The notes under the pieces: model-generated
The model's database searches: none
The model's input: the letters and a program-made list of their open reading frames with translations, nothing else
What the model was told of the DNA's origin: nothing
Made by a program: the position numbers and the translations under genes
Shown: positions 15,923 through 24,791 of the stretch, one piece after another
Position numbering within the stretch: the stretch's first letter is position 1
Layout of the letters: each line of letters begins with the position of its first letter
Source: JBCDGZ01 sp038750655
GTDB taxonomy: Bacteria > Bacteroidota > Bacteroidia > Chitinophagales > Saprospiraceae
NCBI GenBank assembly: GCA_038750655.1
Contig: JBCDGZ010000082.1
Location: forward strand, 1 to 34,768
Direction: 5' to 3'
Length of the DNA stretch: 34,768 nt

Positions 15923-16894
15923 TTAAGGCTTGACGAGTTTCACAACTTTTGTTCCGTCTATACTCTTAATTTGTAAGAAATACAGCCCGGAGGAGAATTG
16001 ACCTGTAGAGAGATACAGGGTTCCATCTCTCATTTGGGTAATGGCTACATGAGACTCTAAACGCTTTCCTGAAGCATCAAATAAATGGACTTCTTGTACC
16101 GCAACATCTGATGGCCATGATACACGCAATTGATCATGGAAGGGATTTGGGCTTACTGCGATGTTTTCTAATGGTGCAGATAGCGTTGCTGCCGCATTTC
16201 TACTTCCTGAGCCGGAACAACTATCCGGAAAGCCATCACCAGGCTCATCACCTGCACAACTTCTACAGGCAATCTGAATGGTTCCAGCGAAGGTCGCTAA
16301 ATTAGCAGAAACACAGTTATTTCCACCACCACTACCGGGTAGTGTAATTTGATTACCGCAATAAGGTGCGGTAATGCTAAAGGCATCACAAGCAAAAATA
16401 TTATCTGTATCTGTATAGAGACACATTGGATAGGCAGAGCCGGATTGCGTTTGTAAATCAATGGTAAAAGGAAGTGTAATATTTCCCTGAGCATCAGCAG
16501 AAAGACAGGCGTCAGCGAAATTCGCCGATGGAATATAAACAGTACCTTCGTAATAATTTATTCCATTATTCACAGCATTAGTAAAATCACGGTCAAACCT
16601 AAAAAGGCTCACCTGATCAACTCCTGTCCAACAATTATCAAATAACGAATATCTAAGGTACATAGCAGGATAGCTCGCGGGTAAAGGATAAAGGCCTTGA
16701 CTGTTTGGCGTAGTAAGAAGTTCAAGATTTGCAAGTCTTACATTAAATCTCATCTCGTAGAGGCATCCTTCTGATGGTAGAGGTCCTTCTGGGTCTTCAT
16801 TTTCAAGGTGATAAATAGACTGCCCAATTCCAGTAGTAGACATCATGCTGACTAACAAGACTGCCAGCAAAAAACGTAAGCATGTAATTTTCAT
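15923..16894 (-). CDS. T9SS cargo protein with type A sorting domain
   Basis: 323 residues. A signal peptide (about 1-25, ending TTGIGQ) precedes a Cys-containing beta-rich region (about 26-235) of unknown fold with a Ser/Gly-rich link. The C-terminal domain (about 245-323) is a type A T9SS sorting domain: VSPNPFHDQLRVSW, then VHLFDASGKR, LSTGQFSSGLYFLQI, and a terminal KLVKP. The protein should cross the outer membrane by T9SS and be surface-attached or released. It is the first gene of the minus-strand arm, followed by a strong hairpin and the CHAT gene. Its role is unknown. Confidence 0.85.
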   Translation of the reverse strand: MKITCLRFLLAVLLVSMMSTTGIGQSIYHLENEDPEGPLPSEGCLYEMRFNVRLANLELLTTPNSQGLYPLPASYPAMYLRYSLFDNCWTGVDQVSLFRFDRDFTNAVNNGINYYEGTVYIPSANFADACLSADAQGNITLPFTIDLQTQSGSAYPMCLYTDTDNIFACDAFSITAPYCGNQITLPGSGGGNNCVSANLATFAGTIQIACRSCAGDEPGDGFPDSCSGSGSRNAAATLSAPLENIAVSPNPFHDQLRVSWPSDVAVQEVHLFDASGKRLESHVAITQMRDGTLYLSTGQFSSGLYFLQIKSIDGTKVVKLVKP

Positions 16895-17141
16895 AATTTT
16901 AATTTTATGAGTATAGATGTTAAGTAATCAATTCATAGCGCAGCACCGTCCCGGGCCAGTGGCTGCTGTTTGGAAAGAATGAATCAAAAAGCCGATTACT
17001 GTACAATTAATCGGACAGGCCTTTGTTATGGGCATAAGTAGATCAGGATTGCATTCTTTCCGTACGTTTATAGCAGCCTTAGAAAAAAGGTAATGGTGCT
17101 AATCGCTTTTTTTTTCAAAAAAATGATTTGGGGATCAATTG

Positions 17142-17155
17142 GCTGCCGCGGCAGC
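17142..17155. promoter_or_regulatory. 14-bp perfect palindrome, operator candidate
   Basis: GCTGCCGCGGCAGC is its own reverse complement and stands out as GC-rich in an A/T-rich region, 121 bases before the sigma factor ATG. It may bind a dimeric regulator; no binding protein is identified. Confidence 0.35.
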
Positions 17156-17177
17156 ACTACAATTAGCCTTTGATGAG

Positions 17178-17200
17178 ATTGGCGTTTGCCAATTTTTTTT
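17178..17200 (+). terminator. Terminator-like hairpin upstream of the sigma factor gene
   Basis: ATTGGC (17178-17183) and GCCAAT (17188-17193) form a 6-bp stem with loop GTTT, followed by a T-run to 17200. On the plus strand this looks like a small intrinsic terminator or attenuator located 77 bases before the sigma ATG, where no plus-strand gene ends. It could limit read-through or attenuate the sigma transcript. Confidence 0.45.
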
Positions 17201-17276
17201 CAAAAATATCCTTTTTTACCTTAACTTACTCTATCATACATTCGAAGAATCGACAGATCGCACTATTTTTTAGAAA

Positions 17277-17858
17277 ATGGACGAATTAACGGACGATCAG
17301 CTCATCGCCGCCTTACAATCATCGGATCAGTTGGAGGTCAATAAGGCCCTGAAGGGGCTGTATGCTCGCTACTACCCGGTGATTGCCAACTTTGTGAGCC
17401 AGAACAATGGCTCGGCGGATGATGCCGCGGACATCTTCCAGGATGCGATTATTGTTTTTTATCGCAAAATTCGCACGGGCGAGCTGCAACTGAACTGTAG
17501 TGTGCTGACTTATCTGTACTCTGTCTGCCGGAACTTATGGCTCTACCGCTTGCGGGGCCGCAAAAAGCAGGTGCAGCTCAACGATGAACTGGAATCCATC
17601 CCTATCGATGAAAACAGTCTTGACGTTCTGATGGCTGATGAAAGCAAGGAACAAATCGCTTCGTTGATGGCTCGCCTGGGGGAAGGGTGCCAGCGTATTC
17701 TGCGGTATTTTTATTTCGATCGACTAAGAATGCGCGACATCGCTCAGCGTATGGGCCTGGCCAACGAACAGGTGGCTAAAAACAAAAAGGCGGGCTGTAT
17801 GAAAAAATTGAAAACCCTGATTGGGGAATCTCCTGGACTCCAACAACTCTTTCGCTGA
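17277..17858 (+). CDS. ECF-like sigma-70 family RNA polymerase sigma factor
   Basis: 193 residues. Region 2 (about 22-95) includes DDAADIFQDAIIVFYRKI and TYLYSVCRNLWLYRLR, covering core-binding and -10 recognition. Region 4 (about 125-185) has CQRILRYFYFDRLRMRDIAQ and a helix with EQVAKNKKAGCMKKL for -35 recognition. No domains beyond these are seen. Its stop codon overlaps the next ATG by one base (TGATG), a typical sigma/anti-sigma coupling. It probably drives genes of this locus, whose promoters lack the primary-sigma consensus; that is inference. Confidence 0.92.
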   Translation: MDELTDDQLIAALQSSDQLEVNKALKGLYARYYPVIANFVSQNNGSADDAADIFQDAIIVFYRKIRTGELQLNCSVLTYLYSVCRNLWLYRLRGRKKQVQLNDELESIPIDENSLDVLMADESKEQIASLMARLGEGCQRILRYFYFDRLRMRDIAQRMGLANEQVAKNKKAGCMKKLKTLIGESPGLQQLFR

Positions 17859-18619
17859 TGGATGAGCAAGGTAAATATAGCAGCATCGAAGCCTATCTAC
17901 TGGGGCAGCTCTCGGAGGGCGAACGCCAGGCTTTCGAGGAGCGGATGGCGGCCGAGCCGGAGTTGGCTCAGCAAGTGGAGCAGGAGCGGAAGCTACTCAG
18001 CGGTATGGCCTATTTTAGTCAACAGCAATTCAAAGCAGAACTGCAGGCCATCCATCGGGAGGTGATTGAGGGGGAGGCGGTGAAGCCGCCGCCGGAGGGG
18101 AAAAAGAAACCCGGTCTGCCCTGGTGGCTGATCGCCCTGGTGGCCCTCGGGCTGGCCGCCCTACTCTTCTGGTGGCTACAAGGTCCTGCCCCCACCCCGC
18201 AGCAGCTCTACGCGGCTCACTACGAAGTCTTCGAACTGCCCTCCGCCAGCCGAGACCCCGATAATCAGGCGGTGCAAGCCCAAGCCTACGCCCTCTACGA
18301 ACAAGGCCAATACCAACAAGCCCTGCCGCTGTTCGAACAATTGCTAGAGAATCAAACCAACAATATCCCACTGCAACTCGCCGCGGGCAACTGCCACCTA
18401 CAGCTCAACCAAGCCCAGGCCGCTCTCCCCTACTTCGCGCGCAGCCTGGCCGCCGATGATCTGCTGTACCGCGATCAGGCGCGCTGGTACGCGGGCCTGA
18501 CGCAGTTGCAACTGGGGCTGCCGGAGGCCGCGCGGGCCTACCTCCAACCGCTAGCTGATGACCCCAGCAGCAGCTATCAAACCCAAGCACAAGGCATCCT
18601 CAAGGCACTGAAAAATTAA
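17858..18619 (+). CDS. Membrane TPR protein with anti-sigma-like N-terminus
   Basis: 253 residues. The N-terminus (about 8-50), with IEAYLLGQLSEGERQAFEER, has the short helical pattern common at the cytoplasmic end of anti-sigma factors. A single membrane helix follows at about 88-107 after a Pro/Lys-rich stop. The rest is exported and carries TPR-like helices (about 140-250; QYQQALPLFEQL, NQAQAALPYFARSL). It overlaps the sigma gene by one base and should hold or regulate that sigma factor at the inner membrane, with the periplasmic TPR part sensing a protein partner. The zinc-binding HxxxCxxC of ZAS anti-sigma factors is absent. Confidence 0.8.
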   Translation: MDEQGKYSSIEAYLLGQLSEGERQAFEERMAAEPELAQQVEQERKLLSGMAYFSQQQFKAELQAIHREVIEGEAVKPPPEGKKKPGLPWWLIALVALGLAALLFWWLQGPAPTPQQLYAAHYEVFELPSASRDPDNQAVQAQAYALYEQGQYQQALPLFEQLLENQTNNIPLQLAAGNCHLQLNQAQAALPYFARSLAADDLLYRDQARWYAGLTQLQLGLPEAARAYLQPLADDPSSSYQTQAQGILKALKN

Positions 18620-18741
18620 CAGCGCCGCAGGCTATTCTTTATTTTTTTCCTCCCAATAAGTTACGTTTCCCAAGTTGCTGCAATAAAAACTCGAATAGGC
18701 CATCGGCCACACTTTTATTCATCCACTAAAAAAGCGTAACC
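18620..18741. other. Spacer before the double-glycine peptide gene
   Basis: 122 bases. It holds an A/T-rich stretch and the 11-mer AATAAGTTACG (18655-18665), which recurs upstream of the OmpA-type gene (24888-24898). No TAnnTTTG element is obvious, so the peptide may be read from the sigma operon or from a promoter of the locus-encoded sigma factor. Confidence 0.35.
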
Positions 18742-18867
18742 ATGAAAAACAAAAAATTGAAGTTGAAACTCATTCGTACCACACAGCAACTTTCTACTTC
18801 TCAGCAAAGCCGCCTTAGAGGTGGAGCCGCCGACGGTATCATCGTCGCCGACCTCGCTGTGCTCTAA
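18742..18867 (+). CDS. 41-residue double-glycine peptide precursor candidate
   Basis: The ATG at 18742 opens a 41-codon frame ending at TAA 18865-18867. The basic start MKNKKLKLKL, the polar stretch with QQLST (about 15-19) and QQSRLRGG (21-28) closely resemble leaders of Bacteroidota ribosomal peptides (pinensin-like and related GG-leader precursors). These are cut after Gly-Gly. Cleavage after Gly28 would release a 13-residue core AADGIIVADLAVL that lacks Cys, Ser and Thr, so lanthionine formation is excluded. No LanB/LanC, radical SAM or C39-ABC exporter gene is in the window. A terminator-like hairpin follows at 18905. It could be a signal peptide hormone, a bacteriocin, or chance; the leader resemblance favours a real gene. 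Confidence 0.65.
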   Translation: MKNKKLKLKLIRTTQQLSTSQQSRLRGGAADGIIVADLAVL

Positions 18868-18904
18868 TCCCATGTACTACACATTTTTATTTTCGTAACA
18901 TCCC

Positions 18905-18930
18905 ACCAGGGCCCCGCCCTGGTCTTTCTA
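18905..18930 (+). terminator. Hairpin terminator after the peptide gene
   Basis: ACCAGGGC (18905-18912) pairs perfectly with GCCCTGGT (18916-18923) around CCC, followed by a T-rich stretch (CTTTCTA). It separates the peptide gene from the giant T9SS gene, at least partly. Confidence 0.7.
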
Positions 18931-18956
18931 CTCTTTTACAACTTCTCCTTTCACAG

Positions 18957-18982
18957 CCGTAGCCTGACCGCAGGTGCTACGG
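18957..18982 (+). promoter_or_regulatory. 5' leader hairpin of the giant T9SS gene
   Basis: CCGTAGC (18957-18963) pairs with GCTACGG (18976-18982); inner CCTG/CAGG can extend the stem with loop ACCG. It lies 41 bases before the ATG at 19023. It is not followed by a T-run, so it is more likely a leader structure or regulator site than a terminator. Confidence 0.4.
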
Positions 18983-19022
18983 TAGGTCATCTATTGAAAC
19001 TTTGTATCTAAAACAAAAAATA

Positions 19023-22000
19023 ATGAAATCTAAAATCAACCTTTTACTCTTTGCCCTGCTACTGCTCGGCAATTTTTCCTCCGGGGCACAAGACTGCCCT
19101 ATCCCTCCTCCAAAGATTACCCCTCAATACGAGCCAAGGTGTGGTCTCTCAGAAATTCCGGCAGGACCCAGCCTGCAATTTTGTACGGGCGATCAGATTA
19201 CCCTCTTCGTGAGCGGACAGCAGGGCAGCACCTTTGATTGGACTATTCCCGCCAGCGTTCCCTCTTACACCGCTACCAACGATCAGGTCACCCTTGAGCT
19301 TGGAGCACCGGGGCTCATCGAAGTTTGTGTCACCGAAACTTCTTCGGCAGCTTGCATCAACGAAGCTTGTACCAGCATCACGATCCATGACCTCCCCACA
19401 GCCAGCCTGGAAGCCGTAGGCTATACCGATAACCCTATTGACATCTGCCTCAATCAGCAGCTGACCTTCCTCAGCACTACTCCCAACCCGGCCAGCAATG
19501 GCCAACCGCTAATTGACCACACCTGGACCGTCACCTACGAGGGCAATCCCCCCATGACGGTCTTACAAGGCAGAACGGCTACACAGCTCGATTACACTTT
19601 CAATACCCCCGGATTTTACCTAGTCAGCCTACAGGTCACGAGTTGCTATGGCTGCGAATCGCCTCCGGTTTCCATTGGCATTGAAGTAAGCGAAGGCACC
19701 GTCCGACCAATTGAATGCCCTTCTGTAGTTTGTGAAGGACAAACCGTAAGCTACTCCACCCCCGCCTGCCCTTCCGATCTCAACGCGCTATTTACCTGGA
19801 ATTTTTATGCCGACGGAATGCTCGTCGATCAGCAAACCGGCAATCCAGTCGCCACAACCTGGACCCTCAGCAACCTTAGTAGCGATTTCAATGGCTTTGG
19901 CATCGTGGAGCTGATCAGCAACTGCCCAGATGACCTTTGCGATGAGGTCTCTACTTTTATCGTTCCCATTATTCCGGCCCAGCCCCTCATCAATGGCCCC
20001 AAGGAGCTATGCTCTCCCGATGCAACCGCTTGCTACAGCATTCCGAATTGGGCAGGGGCCAGCTACAACTGGACCGCCACTGTCGTCAGTGGTAGCGGAA
20101 GCCCTACGCCTACTACCGGCCAGGGCAATACCTTTTGCTTGAGTATGAATGGTTTTTCGGGAGAACTGAACATCAATGTAGATGTCGATCATGCCATCGC
20201 AGGGTGCACCAGCTCCTCAGCAGTGGCGGTAAGTGTCGATAATTATTTGATCTTTGGTCCCTTGCGGGGCTGCTTTGGCAACGATGCTGAGTTTACGCTG
20301 AATACTGCTCCTGCGGGTGCTGGCTATCAGGTGACCTGGCAGTTGTATAATAATGCTAATCAACTGGTCACGGAGCTGATCACCAACAATTCCATCAATG
20401 TCACTTTTCCGGGCAGCAGCTTTACCAATTCGGGCTTGTACCGTGTGGAGGCGCAAATTTTAGAGGGAAATGGCGCGACGATAGACTGCATTAGCCCCTT
20501 TGTTTTCGATGTACTGGAGGAGGTTCCTGCAGTGGCGGACCCTACGGAGGTGCAGGGGCCTCGGCAGGTCTGTCTGGGGCAATCTTATATCTACAGTTAC
20601 CAAAATACGGTCGCCAATACGGAGATCGTTTGGGATGCGGACTTGGGACAGGTGATGCCGTCGACGGGTACGACGGTGGAGGTGGTTTGGGATAATCCCA
20701 ATGCTTTGGGGCTCACGCGCACCCGCGATTTTAATGGCCTGGTTTGTAGCTCAGATCGGGTGGAGGTCCCCGTAGAGGAGGCCCAATTTCCCAATATCAG
20801 CATCAGCGGCCCACAGGAAGTTTGCGCCGATAATCCTCATGAATATTCGGCTTCTTTTGATGGAGCGAGCGACTATCAGTGGGCTATCGATCCAGCCTTG
20901 GGGACTATTATTAGTGGGCAAGGCTCGGCCACTGTGATGATCTTGTGGCATTTCCCGGTTCCGGCTCCGGCAACGGCGACGATCCGGCTGCTGGTTGATT
21001 TCTGTGGGACAACGATGAGCTTTAGCTATCCTGTTACGGTCACGGAGCCTCCCGCAGTTTTGCTGGAAGTTCCTCAGGAGGTTTGCACCAATACTTTGGT
21101 GAGTTTTAGTGCCAATACCAATCCCACCAGTACCGAATGGTTTATTCAAGATCTCAGTTTTGGCAATAATAATCCCATTCCTATTGGAACGGGCGATGCC
21201 ATTGATTACACCTTTACCAATCCAGGTCCTTATTTGGTCTCCGTTCGGGTCACAGGAATTGGCAGTTGCCGATTGGTAGTAGAAGAAAGTCAGGCCATCA
21301 ATGTGCAGCCACAACCAGAACTTTACCTCACCACCCCAGACGGTATTCCGCCCCTTTGTGATGAAAACAATCCCCTTCCTTTCTCCCTTACCCTTTACCC
21401 TCAACTATTTGGGGCAGTGGGGAATTACAGTTATGAATGGCGATATAATGGTACTGTAGTCGGTACTGATCCTACATTTACGGTTGTTCATATCCCCGGC
21501 ACCAATCCTGCACTGGGGCTGTACACATTGGAAATCGATAATGGATTCTGTAAGGCCAGTGCCAGCTTTGACGTAAACTATCCAGGCTGCCCGGAGACTT
21601 GCAAGGATGCGCTTATTCAGCCAGAGATTACCCTGATTAACTATTCGGGCTGCGGAGCTGCGGCGGTCATAGGGCGCTTTTTGGATGATGCTGGTAATGT
21701 GATCACGCTTCCTAGCCCCGAGGTTGTCAGTCCACGCTGGACCATCAGCGATCCTACCGGGGCCAATCCTCCGGTTGAATTGATCACGACCAACGGAGAT
21801 TCATTTTTTCAATTTTACAATTTTCCCGCTACTGGTTTTTACCCCATAACGCTGCAAGCCTTGGATCAAAATGGTTGTCTGGTCATCGTTAATGACATCC
21901 TTGAGATTTCGGTCATCAGTGATTTTTCCTGGACCTATGAGTGTTCAGCCAATGCCAATGAGGGCTATCGGGTGAGGTTGAGAGATGAATCGCAGACCTT

Positions 22001-24791
22001 GCCGGGTACAACGCCTAATGGCTGGGGAGGCAGCTGGACGGTAACGGATAATGGCCTTAATATTGTCAATGATCCGACTGAAGATTTTGTTTTTACGGCT
22101 CCAAAATCCAACCAGTCCTTACCCTACTACGTTTGTCTGAACCGCAGTGTTGATCCACTGACTCGCAGCACACCATCCAACTGTGAGGCTTGCTATACTA
22201 TTTGGGTTCCTGTTACCCCAGAAGTCGATTTTGAATTCAGCACCAATTGTCAAGACAATCCGGTACAATTTGAGACAATGATTAATCAAGACTATACGGG
22301 CATCAAAAATTATTTCTGGGATTTCGGCGACGGTACTTTCAGCAGTATAGCAAATCCGGCAAAAGAATTCTACAGCAGCGGAACGCAGATCGTCACCCTA
22401 ACCGTCACCACCGACCTGGGCTGCACCTTCAGCACCACCAAAAACATCGACCTGATCGCCGGCGACATCGACGGTAGCCTCCTTGCCCAACCAGACGATT
22501 GCCCCACGACCGCCCAGCTCCAATTCGACTACACCGGCAGCGGCAATCCCGCCGACCTCAGCTACAACTGGAACACCGGCGAGTCCGACCCTAGCATCAC
22601 CGTCACCCAAAGCGGCATCTACGCCCTGACCGTCAGCGATGCCAATGGCTGCACCTTCGTCCCCGATCCTCTTCCCGTACTGCTGACCAATCCTTTTCCA
22701 ACCGGTATCAGCGGTGCAAGAAACGTTTGTAGCGACGATGCCATCTCTTTGTGCATCACCCCACAAAGCGGCTTTGAGTACGCCTGGGGAATCAGCCCAC
22801 CGCGGTTTTTCAACTCCAATACCCCCGGCTGTATCTCCACCAATCCTGTCTCACAGCCCTACACCCAGCCGGCCTACACCTTTACGGTCAATGCCATGAT
22901 CAACGGCCAAATCTGCGCTTCCGAGAGCGTTGTGGTCAACATTTTGCCCAGTCCCGATGCCCCCGAAGTTATTGTAGAATACCTAAGCTGTGATCCCTTC
23001 AGTGCTCGCCTATCTTTAGCCACTCCGCCGACAGCGGGCCAGGAGGTGCTGTGGACCAATCTGTTTAATATCATAGGCAGTGGGCCTACATTGGAGGTAT
23101 TTAGCGGTGGCACCTATCAGGTTAATATCGTTAATGAGAATGGCTGTGGAATGAACTCGGATGCTATTGGGGTCTTTCCACCTATTGATTTCAGTGCCTT
23201 CCTGACGGGCTGCTATGAATTTTGTCGAGAAGACCTGATCAGCGATCCGCAGTTTCTCGCTGGCATTCCGGGCACCTACGACAGCTGGGCCTGGCTCCTG
23301 GACGGTATGCCGCATCCTTCGCTGCCTTCAGGCACTGGGGAGATCACGCCTTTGCCATTGATTCCCGAAATTGCGGGTAAAATCACCTTGCTCATTACCA
23401 ACAATGGTTGTACTGAAGAATCAGGGCCCTTCTGCTTTGAAGTCATCGAATGTACAGCTTGTACTCCCCCCGGTGATCCAATCGTCGAAGTCATCAATTG
23501 CGATCAGAATGGCGTAAACGAACAGGTCTACTACGTCAAATGGAATATTCCCAAAAATGGCAGTGATGCGGAGCCTTGTAATTTTGATGATATTAGTTTC
23601 CCTGGCGGATACTTCATCCCCGGCTCGATTTATAGCGAAGATGCAAATTGGACCTGGACTTTTGAAGGTTTGATGGTAGTATCGGACAGTGCACCGGGCG
23701 ATAAGTGCTGGGAAGTTCCGTTCTGTATTCCAGGCACCGACATTGAATGCGCCCGTATCCAAGTCTGCCCCAGCGTCAGTGGATACAATGACTTGCTTGA
23801 ACCCTGTCCGGTGCAGGAACCGTGCAACCTGGATGTCAGCATCAATGCGATCGAATGTGTAGAAGACCCCTGCGAACAAACTTCTCATTTGATCGATCTG
23901 AGGTTTGTACTTCCGCTACCTCCGAATGCCACTTTCGATATTTTGATCAGCACTCGTACTGGAAGGTTCAATAATACGGTGGGACTTCCCTATTACGTCA
24001 TCAATAATGTCAGTGCAAATGCCAATGGATTCTACGAAGGGGCTATACAGTTGGATTGGCACGATGAGATCCTGCTGGACTACGCCTGCTTCGAGTTTTT
24101 CATCAATTACACCTCTGCGCCCTTCGGCCCCTACTGCCAATCTTTCGTCTGTTTTGACCTCAATGATTATCCCTGCACTACCAACGCTACCGCTTCTAAT
24201 TATGTCTTCACGCATAATTGCCACTGGGTCAATGCCGTCAACAAACGCTACTACTTTGATTTGCGATTGCCGGACGAGCCCGTCATCAACGTCTTTAGCG
24301 GCAGCAGTACGGTTGGAGAGCTGAGGCTTTTAAGGGTTTTGGGCAATAATACGCTGCGAGGTTTCCTGACCGTTCCGCTAGGTACAACCTCTTTTGATGC
24401 TACTGTCACGGTGGGACAAAGCGAAGGCGATACGCGTGAATACTGCATTTCTGAACTCCTGGACAGCTGTGAAGAGGCCGAGCAGCGCCAGCAAAATGGC
24501 GATACCCTATCGTCCTTTGGGGCAGCTAGTGAGCAGCTGAAAGTTTGGCCGAATCCTGCTAGCAATCAGGTTTGGGTAGCCTATGAGATGGATGAAAAAA
24601 CAGCAACGACGCCTACCGAGCTGCGATTAGTCAATATCCTGGGGGTAGAACTGCAATCAGAAATACTCCCCTCCGGAACCCAGCCCCATAGCCTAAACAC
24701 CAGTGCCTTAACACCGGGGGTATATTATCTTTTGATACAACGTAAGGGTAAAATAGTGGCTACGCAGAAATTGATTATTAATCCTTTGTAA
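19023..24791 (+). CDS. Giant Cys-rich PKD/Ig-like T9SS surface protein
   Basis: 1922 residues from the ATG at 19023; a TTG at 19002 would add seven. A signal peptide (about 1-23, ending SSGAQ) precedes many beta-sandwich-like modules with the PKD-type spacing, clearest at about 1095-1125 (YFWDFGDGTF then TQIVTLTVT). Cys pairs recur throughout, suggesting disulfides in the exported state. The last about 85 residues (1838-1922) are a type A T9SS sorting domain: LKVWPNPASNQVWVAYE, LRLVNILGVEL, LTPGVYYLLIQRKG. It should be displayed on or released from the cell surface and could act as an adhesin or matrix protein. No enzymatic domain was recognised. Third-position composition changes along the gene; 22380-22680 is notably C-rich. 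Confidence 0.88.
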   Translation: MKSKINLLLFALLLLGNFSSGAQDCPIPPPKITPQYEPRCGLSEIPAGPSLQFCTGDQITLFVSGQQGSTFDWTIPASVPSYTATNDQVTLELGAPGLIEVCVTETSSAACINEACTSITIHDLPTASLEAVGYTDNPIDICLNQQLTFLSTTPNPASNGQPLIDHTWTVTYEGNPPMTVLQGRTATQLDYTFNTPGFYLVSLQVTSCYGCESPPVSIGIEVSEGTVRPIECPSVVCEGQTVSYSTPACPSDLNALFTWNFYADGMLVDQQTGNPVATTWTLSNLSSDFNGFGIVELISNCPDDLCDEVSTFIVPIIPAQPLINGPKELCSPDATACYSIPNWAGASYNWTATVVSGSGSPTPTTGQGNTFCLSMNGFSGELNINVDVDHAIAGCTSSSAVAVSVDNYLIFGPLRGCFGNDAEFTLNTAPAGAGYQVTWQLYNNANQLVTELITNNSINVTFPGSSFTNSGLYRVEAQILEGNGATIDCISPFVFDVLEEVPAVADPTEVQGPRQVCLGQSYIYSYQNTVANTEIVWDADLGQVMPSTGTTVEVVWDNPNALGLTRTRDFNGLVCSSDRVEVPVEEAQFPNISISGPQEVCADNPHEYSASFDGASDYQWAIDPALGTIISGQGSATVMILWHFPVPAPATATIRLLVDFCGTTMSFSYPVTVTEPPAVLLEVPQEVCTNTLVSFSANTNPTSTEWFIQDLSFGNNNPIPIGTGDAIDYTFTNPGPYLVSVRVTGIGSCRLVVEESQAINVQPQPELYLTTPDGIPPLCDENNPLPFSLTLYPQLFGAVGNYSYEWRYNGTVVGTDPTFTVVHIPGTNPALGLYTLEIDNGFCKASASFDVNYPGCPETCKDALIQPEITLINYSGCGAAAVIGRFLDDAGNVITLPSPEVVSPRWTISDPTGANPPVELITTNGDSFFQFYNFPATGFYPITLQALDQNGCLVIVNDILEISVISDFSWTYECSANANEGYRVRLRDESQTLPGTTPNGWGGSWTVTDNGLNIVNDPTEDFVFTAPKSNQSLPYYVCLNRSVDPLTRSTPSNCEACYTIWVPVTPEVDFEFSTNCQDNPVQFETMINQDYTGIKNYFWDFGDGTFSSIANPAKEFYSSGTQIVTLTVTTDLGCTFSTTKNIDLIAGDIDGSLLAQPDDCPTTAQLQFDYTGSGNPADLSYNWNTGESDPSITVTQSGIYALTVSDANGCTFVPDPLPVLLTNPFPTGISGARNVCSDDAISLCITPQSGFEYAWGISPPRFFNSNTPGCISTNPVSQPYTQPAYTFTVNAMINGQICASESVVVNILPSPDAPEVIVEYLSCDPFSARLSLATPPTAGQEVLWTNLFNIIGSGPTLEVFSGGTYQVNIVNENGCGMNSDAIGVFPPIDFSAFLTGCYEFCREDLISDPQFLAGIPGTYDSWAWLLDGMPHPSLPSGTGEITPLPLIPEIAGKITLLITNNGCTEESGPFCFEVIECTACTPPGDPIVEVINCDQNGVNEQVYYVKWNIPKNGSDAEPCNFDDISFPGGYFIPGSIYSEDANWTWTFEGLMVVSDSAPGDKCWEVPFCIPGTDIECARIQVCPSVSGYNDLLEPCPVQEPCNLDVSINAIECVEDPCEQTSHLIDLRFVLPLPPNATFDILISTRTGRFNNTVGLPYYVINNVSANANGFYEGAIQLDWHDEILLDYACFEFFINYTSAPFGPYCQSFVCFDLNDYPCTTNATASNYVFTHNCHWVNAVNKRYYFDLRLPDEPVINVFSGSSTVGELRLLRVLGNNTLRGFLTVPLGTTSFDATVTVGQSEGDTREYCISELLDSCEEAEQRQQNGDTLSSFGAASEQLKVWPNPASNQVWVAYEMDEKTATTPTELRLVNILGVELQSEILPSGTQPHSLNTSALTPGVYYLLIQRKGKIVATQKLIINPL

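Larger units (their letters stand above)
16895..17276. promoter_or_regulatory. Divergent intergenic region with nested inverted repeats
   Basis: 382 bases separate the minus-strand T9SS cargo gene and the plus-strand sigma factor gene. It contains a long-range inverted repeat (GGCTGCT 16961-16967 and GGAAAGAATG 16972-16981, versus CATTCTTTCC 17052-17061 and AGCAGCC 17072-17078). An inner pair, CCGATTA (16992-16998) with TAATCGG (17008-17014), is followed on the minus strand by CTTTTTG. There is also a 14-bp palindrome at 17142-17155 and a hairpin with T-tract at 17178-17200. No clean TTG/TAnnTTTG promoter is seen for either gene, so alternative sigma recognition is likely. Confidence 0.55.

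Noticed and set aside
12881..18619. Type III-E CRISPR (Craspase)-like locus because of TPR-CHAT and sigma factor
   Set aside because: No repeat array, no gRAMP/Cas7-11 and no Csx30/Csx31 is present, and the CHAT protein has a signal peptide and membrane anchor, so only a loose analogy remains.
18742..18867. Lanthipeptide precursor
   Set aside because: The leader resembles such precursors, but the core after Gly-Gly has no Cys, Ser or Thr and no LanB/LanC gene is nearby; kept only as a GG-leader peptide.
20751..21404. 217-residue open frame on the minus strand
   Set aside because: Antisense within the giant T9SS gene; rich in Arg/Asn without any domain.
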